A stretch of 10,288 nucleotides of DNA from CAVDRM01 sp963626285 (GTDB lineage Bacteria; Bacillota; Clostridia; Christensenellales; Aristaeellaceae): NCBI GenBank assembly GCA_963626285.1, contig CAVFWQ010000076.1, positions 1-10,288 on the forward strand. The letters run 5' to 3'. The notes below the pieces were generated by a model that saw only the letters and a list, made by a program, of their open reading frames with translations, had not been told where the DNA came from and searched no databases. Positions within the stretch are counted from its first letter, which is position 1. Each line of letters begins with the position of its first letter. The translations under genes and the position numbers were made by a program. This document shows, one piece after another, positions 7,168 through 10,288 of this stretch.

Positions 7168-7193
7168 CAATTAAAAGATTTTCGGCATATAAT
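7164..7193 (+). promoter_or_regulatory. Consensus sigma-A promoter of the cysE-cysS transcript, overlapping the ppk stop codon
   Basis: A perfect TTGACA (7164-7169) and a perfect TATAAT (7188-7193) are 18 bases apart. The ppk TGA stop (7165-7167) lies within the -35 box. Transcription is predicted near 7200, exactly where the leader's first helix (GGC, 7200-7202) begins. Such a strong promoter fits a leader controlled by attenuation downstream. Confidence 0.88.
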
Positions 7194-7199
7194 AGCTTT

Positions 7200-7428
7200 G
7201 GCAATGAGCGGGAAAAAAGTCCGCGCTTCATGCCGCTTCAGAGAAGATGCGCCGATGGGCTGCAAGCGCATCTGCGGCAGACGGACAGTGCCCCCGTGAG
7301 CCGTGCGGAGGAAAATGAAAGTATTCCGCACCGTATAGGCTGCGTTATCGGCCGCTTCACTTTTCTGCGGAGTGGATGCAAGTGTTCGTTTTGAGCGCCT
7401 GTCTCTGATGAAAGAGACGGGCGCTTTT
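7200..7428 (+). promoter_or_regulatory. T-box riboswitch leader, cysteine type (UGC specifier), with no recognisable canonical T-box sequence
   Basis: The leader folds by hand as a T-box Stem I. A basal helix GGC/GCC (7200-7202 with 7300-7302) is followed by a kink-turn-like tandem GA (AATGA 7203-7207 against GA 7298-7299). Then come helix GCGGG/CCCGT, an internal loop with AAAAAA (7213-7218) opposite AGTGCC (7287-7292), helix GTCCG/CGGAC, helix GCCGC/GCGGC, an AG-rich bulge TTCAGAGAA (7237-7245), and helix GATGCGC/GCGCATC with a GGGCTGCAA-type apical loop. The internal loop holds UGC (7289-7291), a cysteine codon, matching the downstream cysE and cysS. A 7-bp hairpin (7303-7309 with 7325-7331) containing GAAAGTA resembles Stem II, and GGCTG/CGGCC around CGTTAT (7338-7353) resembles Stem III. 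A terminator hairpin ends the leader. The element AGGGTGGNACCGCG is not found; the nearest candidate is TGGA at 7373-7376. Class assignment is by pattern, not by a covariance search. Confidence 0.75.
7395..7428 (+). terminator. Leader terminator before cysE
   Basis: GCGCCTGTCTCT (7395-7406) and AGAGACGGGCGC (7413-7424) form a 12-bp stem with one G-U pair and a 6-base loop, followed by TTTT (7425-7428). It ends 32 bases before the cysE start codon, the position expected for an attenuator. It also stands in the way of any read-through from ppk, which has no terminator of its own. Confidence 0.87.
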
Positions 7429-7460
7429 CCATTTTAATTTAAGGCGATTGGAGGCTTTGA

Positions 7461-8162
7461 ATGTTTGACCAGCTTCGGACGGATATAGACGCCGTCCTTT
7501 CGCGTGACCCGGCTGCGCACAGCAGGATGGAAGTGCTTTTGTGCTATCCCGGCGTGAAGGCGCTGATTCGCCATCGTGTGGCGCACAAGGCATATGTTAA
7601 AGGTCATTTTCTGCTTGCCCGCATGATCAGCGCCCGCACAAGGCGCAAAACAGGGATCGAGATTCACCCCGGCGCACAGATAGGCAACGGTCTGTTCATT
7701 GACCACGGCAGCGGCGTCGTCATCGGCGAGACCACCATCATCGGCGATGATGTCACACTGTATCAGGGTGTGACATTGGGCGGCACGGGCAAGGACACGG
7801 GAAAGCGCCATCCGACCATCGGCAGCCATGTCACCATCGGCGCCGGCGCAAAGGTATTAGGACCAATCACCATCGGCGACCATGTGAAGGTCGGCGCCGG
7901 CGCCATTGTGCTCAAGGATGTGCCGGATCACTGCACGGTGGTCGGAAATCCCGGCCGCATCGTCCGGCAAAAGCAGAAGACGTCCGATATTGACTTGGAA
8001 CACGGCAACCTGCCCGACCCCATGCTGGAAAGAGTCGAGCATCTGGAAAGCGCACTGCATTCCTATCAGGAGGAGCGCAATTGCAGCCGGTGTCCCGAAC
8101 TGAATTGCGAAAAACGAAAAGAAAGTCAGGAGGAGGAGGAGGAGCATCATGAAAATCTATAA
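7461..8162 (+). CDS. cysE: Serine O-acetyltransferase
   Basis: CysE makes O-acetyl-L-serine from serine and acetyl-CoA, the committed step of cysteine synthesis. The 233 residues follow the short Bacillus/Clostridia type. A helical N-terminal part (1-60) is followed by the left-handed beta-helix of hexapeptide repeats (about 65-165). Family landmarks are IEIHPGAQIG (66-75), FIDHGSGVVIGET (79-91) with the likely catalytic His82, VTLGGTGK (104-111), RHPTIG (116-121) and VGNPGRIV (161-168). After the core comes an extra tail of about 60 residues with Cys208, Cys211 and Cys216 (CSRCPELNC), ending in five Glu and two His. The Glu run is encoded by the cysS ribosome binding site. The start has GGAGG (7450-7454) six bases upstream. 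The last 14 bases overlap cysS. Expression is probably set by the T-box leader. The role of the cysteine cluster is unknown. Confidence 0.96.
   Translation: MFDQLRTDIDAVLSRDPAAHSRMEVLLCYPGVKALIRHRVAHKAYVKGHFLLARMISARTRRKTGIEIHPGAQIGNGLFIDHGSGVVIGETTIIGDDVTLYQGVTLGGTGKDTGKRHPTIGSHVTIGAGAKVLGPITIGDHVKVGAGAIVLKDVPDHCTVVGNPGRIVRQKQKTSDIDLEHGNLPDPMLERVEHLESALHSYQEERNCSRCPELNCEKRKESQEEEEEHHENL
8128..8144 (+). promoter_or_regulatory. Repeated Shine-Dalgarno tract for cysS inside the cysE coding end
   Basis: Five tandem AGG triplets plus AG lie 4 bases before the cysS ATG, so several AGGAGG registers are possible (for example 8134-8139 at spacing 9 and 8137-8142 at spacing 6). The same bases encode the glutamate run near the CysE C-terminus. 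A change by one triplet would not shift the cysE frame. Confidence 0.85.
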
Positions 8163-9549
8163 CAGTCAGTCCCGTCGCAAGGAAGAGTTCGTTCCCGTTC
8201 ATGAGGGCGAGGTGCGCATTTACGCCTGCGGTCCCACCGTCTATAATTATTTTCATGTCGGCAATGCACGTCCGTTTATCGTGTTTGACGTGCTTCGCCG
8301 CTATCTGGAGCATCGCGGCTATAAGGTCACCTTCGTCCAGAACTTCACCGACATTGACGACAAAATGATTAAACGCGCAAACGAAGAGCATATCACTGTC
8401 AAGGAGCTTGGCGACCACTTCATTGAGGAGTATTTCAAGGATGCCAAGGCGCTCGGCATTCGTCCCGCCACGGTGCATCCCCGCGCTACGGAGCATATCG
8501 GCGACATCATCAAGCTCATCAAAACGCTTCAGCAGAAGGGCTTGGCCTACGAAGTGAACGGCGATGTGTATTACGATACCAAGGCGTTCCCCGGCTACGG
8601 CAAGCTTTCCGGCCAGAACTTGGATGATTTGGAGGCGGGCGCCCGCATTGAGGTGGATGATATTAAAAAAAATCCCGCCGACTTTGCACTGTGGAAGGCG
8701 GCCAAGCCCGGCGAACCGTCTTGGCCGAGCCCGTGGGGGCAAGGACGTCCCGGCTGGCACATCGAATGCTCTGCCATGAGCATGAAGTATCTCGGCGAAA
8801 CCTTTGACATCCATACAGGCGGCAAGGATTTGCTCTTCCCCCATCATGAAAACGAAATTGCCCAGTCAGAGGGCGCGACCGGCAAACCCTACGTACACTA
8901 TTGGATGCACAACGGCTTTATCAACATCGATAATGAAAAAATGTCCAAGTCGGCCGGAAATTTCTTCACCGTCCGCGATATTTTGAAGGAATTTGCCGCT
9001 GAGGACATCCGCTTCTTCATGCTGTCCGCGCATTACAGAAGTCCCATCAATTTCAGCCGTGACATGATTGCTCAGGCACACGCCTCCTTGATGCGCCTGT
9101 ACACCGCCCGCGACCATCTGCGATTCCTTCTGGAACACGCTCAGGAACGCGAATTGACTGCCGAAGAGACCGCGTTTATCGGGCGTGTTCATGAAAACGC
9201 CGCGCACTTTGACGAGGCGATGGATGATGACCTGAACACGGCAGACGCCATCGGTGCTCTGTTCTCCCTTGTGCAGGATGCCAACGTGTCCCTGACCGCT
9301 GACAGCGCAAAGGAGGCCGTTAAGACGGCGCTGGATACGCTGCTCGGCCTGTGCGATGTGCTGGGACTTTTGATGCAGAAGGCCGAGGACACATTGCCTC
9401 AGAATGTGCAGACCCTTCTTGACGCCCGTGCCGCTGCCCGCAAAAGCAGGGAATGGAAGCGCTCCGACGAACTGCGCGATGAAATCAAGGCGCTGGGCTA
9501 TATCGTCGAGGACACGGCGCAAGGACAAAAGGTTAGAAAAAGCGTGTAA
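8149..9549 (+). CDS. cysS: Cysteinyl-tRNA synthetase
   Basis: A class I aminoacyl-tRNA synthetase that charges tRNA-Cys with cysteine in the cytoplasm. The 466 residues match the usual length. The HIGH-type motif is HVGN at 36-39 in the context CGPTVYNYFHVGNARP, and the KMSKS loop is at 264-268. The zinc ligands that discriminate cysteine are present: Cys27, Cys207 in HIECSAMS, and His232/His233 with Glu234 in FPHHENE. The C-terminal part (about 350-466) is the helical DALR and anticodon-binding region. The ATG at 8149 overlaps the end of cysE by 14 bases and has a repeated AGG Shine-Dalgarno tract inside cysE, which suggests translational coupling. The gene shares the T-box-type leader with cysE, a known arrangement that ties cysteine synthesis and charging to the level of uncharged tRNA-Cys. 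Confidence 0.98.
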   Translation: MKIYNSQSRRKEEFVPVHEGEVRIYACGPTVYNYFHVGNARPFIVFDVLRRYLEHRGYKVTFVQNFTDIDDKMIKRANEEHITVKELGDHFIEEYFKDAKALGIRPATVHPRATEHIGDIIKLIKTLQQKGLAYEVNGDVYYDTKAFPGYGKLSGQNLDDLEAGARIEVDDIKKNPADFALWKAAKPGEPSWPSPWGQGRPGWHIECSAMSMKYLGETFDIHTGGKDLLFPHHENEIAQSEGATGKPYVHYWMHNGFINIDNEKMSKSAGNFFTVRDILKEFAAEDIRFFMLSAHYRSPINFSRDMIAQAHASLMRLYTARDHLRFLLEHAQERELTAEETAFIGRVHENAAHFDEAMDDDLNTADAIGALFSLVQDANVSLTADSAKEAVKTALDTLLGLCDVLGLLMQKAEDTLPQNVQTLLDARAAARKSREWKRSDELRDEIKALGYIVEDTAQGQKVRKSV

Positions 9550-9563
9550 TTTCGGAGGGTTTT

Positions 9564-10148
9564 ATGCGCTATCGAAAAACGGCTGCTTCACCAAACACGG
9601 GCGGCATGTCCGAAGGGGAGTCGCCCGCCGAGCGGGAAGCCTTTGAGCAGCTTGTTCGGGACTATCGTCAGAGCATGGAAAAGCTGGAAGAAATCATCAT
9701 GCCGGAGGTTGTCAGGAAACGCCTCTGGCGAGCCGAGCATTCAGGCGCATTTGCCCGATGGCTGCAAAGGCCGGATGCTCGATTTCGTCCGTGGGCGCGC
9801 ATAGGGCTTGTCTTTCTCTGCATTGTCTTTACTTGTTTTGTGACGCAGTCTGTTTGGAACGCCCGCATTCCCTCTTTTTCCTATGTCCTGATGCATCAGC
9901 CGGTCGTCAGCGTTGCCGAAAAAGATGAGCTTTCGTCTGTACAGGAGACCGTTTCCGTCAATACAGCCTCAGCCGAGGAACTCATTGCCCTGCCCGGCAT
10001 CGGCGCCGCCCTTGCGCAGCGGATCGTCGCCGAAAGGGAAGCGAACGGTGCTTTCCGCTTTCCGGAGGATTTGCTGGCCGTTTCCGGCATCGGCACAAAA
10101 AAGTTAGAGGCCATCCGCACACTGATAGACTTTGACGAATACCAATAG
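9564..10148 (+). CDS. ComEA-like membrane protein with C-terminal helix-hairpin-helix DNA-binding domain
   Basis: A 194-residue protein with one membrane helix at about 79-97 and a C-terminal ComEA-type double helix-hairpin-helix domain at about 131-186. That domain begins VNTASAEEL and has hairpins LPGIGA (143-148) and VSGIGT (173-178). ComEA is the outer-face receptor that binds double-stranded DNA during natural transformation. The position of the helix allows this topology, with the HhH domain outside. Unlike Bacillus ComEA it has no visible SLBB domain between the helix and the HhH, only about 33 linker residues. It also has an unusually long, charged N-terminal segment of about 77 residues with a likely helix at 22-45. 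The start has GGAGGG (9554-9559) 4 bases upstream. It follows cysS by 14 bases and ends at a strong terminator, so it is probably last in the cys transcript. No comEC is visible in the window, so a competence role is only suggested. Confidence 0.85.
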   Translation: MRYRKTAASPNTGGMSEGESPAEREAFEQLVRDYRQSMEKLEEIIMPEVVRKRLWRAEHSGAFARWLQRPDARFRPWARIGLVFLCIVFTCFVTQSVWNARIPSFSYVLMHQPVVSVAEKDELSSVQETVSVNTASAEELIALPGIGAALAQRIVAEREANGAFRFPEDLLAVSGIGTKKLEAIRTLIDFDEYQ

Positions 10149-10151
10149 GCG

Positions 10152-10184
10152 AAGCGTGTCTCAAACAAACAGGCACGCTTTTTT
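10152..10184 (+). terminator. Intrinsic terminator of the cysE-cysS-HhH transcript
   Basis: AAGCGTGTC (10152-10160) and GGCACGCTT (10172-10180) form a 9-bp stem with one G-U pair and an 11-base loop, followed by TTTT. It starts three bases after the last stop codon. Confidence 0.88.
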
Positions 10185-10202
10185 CGCTGTCCGTTGTTGA
10201 GC

Positions 10203-10208
10203 TATAAT
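10203..10208 (+). promoter_or_regulatory. Possible -10 box of a promoter for a gene beyond the window
   Basis: A perfect TATAAT at 10203-10208 lies just after the terminator. The only bases at -35 distance are the T-rich run 10179-10185, which is a poor match. In the remaining 80 bases (10209-10288) I see a purine-rich stretch (10221-10241) but no supported gene start. Confidence 0.35.
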
Positions 10209-10288
10209 ACATAGGTAACACCAAAGGGAAGAGAAAAGAGAACTCATGTGGTAGAATAGCAAGTAGCAACAAACCAGCCATCACAGAG

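Noticed and set aside
7080..7394. Open frame across the ppk end and the leader
   Set aside because: It starts inside ppk in another frame and runs through the structured T-box leader; it has no ribosome binding site and its sequence looks random.
7200..7428. RNase P RNA or 6S RNA as an alternative for the structured leader
   Set aside because: AAAGTCC resembles an RNase P segment, but the length is too short and the other RNase P conserved blocks are absent. There is no 6S-like long rod with a central bubble. The Stem I architecture and cys context fit a T-box.
7912..8847. Long antisense open frame across cysE and cysS (311 codons)
   Set aside because: It lies opposite two certain genes, resembles no family I know and is explained by the codon bias of the sense strand.
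8866..9528. Antisense open frame of 220 codons opposite cysS
   Set aside because: It is fully contained in a certain gene and has no motif.

Overview
The window reads as ordinary chromosomal backbone from a Gram-positive anaerobe of the Clostridia type. The evidence is the strong GGAGG ribosome binding sites, sigma-A-like promoters, a T-box leader in front of a cysE-cysS pair, a Clostridia/Bacillus-style short CysE and a secreted multi-repeat peptidoglycan-binding protein. Coding DNA looks moderately GC-rich and several intergenic stretches are strongly AT-rich. This lineage is an inference; no 16S rRNA or other decisive marker is present.

Left part (1-3960, minus strand). The window opens inside the 5' end of tig (trigger factor), read leftwards, with its own promoter and a short hairpin at the predicted 5' end of the transcript. 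Next is an intrinsic terminator that ends a secreted 588-residue protein made of seven peptidoglycan-binding repeats and no catalytic domain. Its upstream region is very AT-rich and carries promoter and possible regulator sites. Upstream of that is radA (DNA repair/recombination ATPase).

Middle part (3961-7167, plus strand). A near-consensus promoter drives a two-gene operon: a membrane-anchored calcineurin-like phosphoesterase with an unusual active site, and ppk (polyphosphate kinase) 12 bases downstream.

Right part (7164-10184, plus strand). A consensus promoter, whose -35 box contains the ppk stop codon, starts a leader that folds as a T-box Stem I with a UGC (Cys) specifier, followed by Stem II- and Stem III-like hairpins and an intrinsic terminator. 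It precedes cysE (serine acetyltransferase) and cysS (cysteinyl-tRNA synthetase), which overlap by 14 bases. A ComEA-like helix-hairpin-helix membrane protein follows and the unit ends in a strong terminator. CysE makes O-acetylserine, the precursor of cysteine, and CysS loads cysteine on tRNA-Cys, so control by uncharged tRNA-Cys is sensible. The canonical T-box sequence itself is not recognisable, and this is the most interesting point of the window. The last ~100 bases hold a possible promoter for an operon outside the window.

I see no CRISPR array, transposon, prophage or defence system. The genes are mostly well-known families; the unusual points are regulatory and structural.
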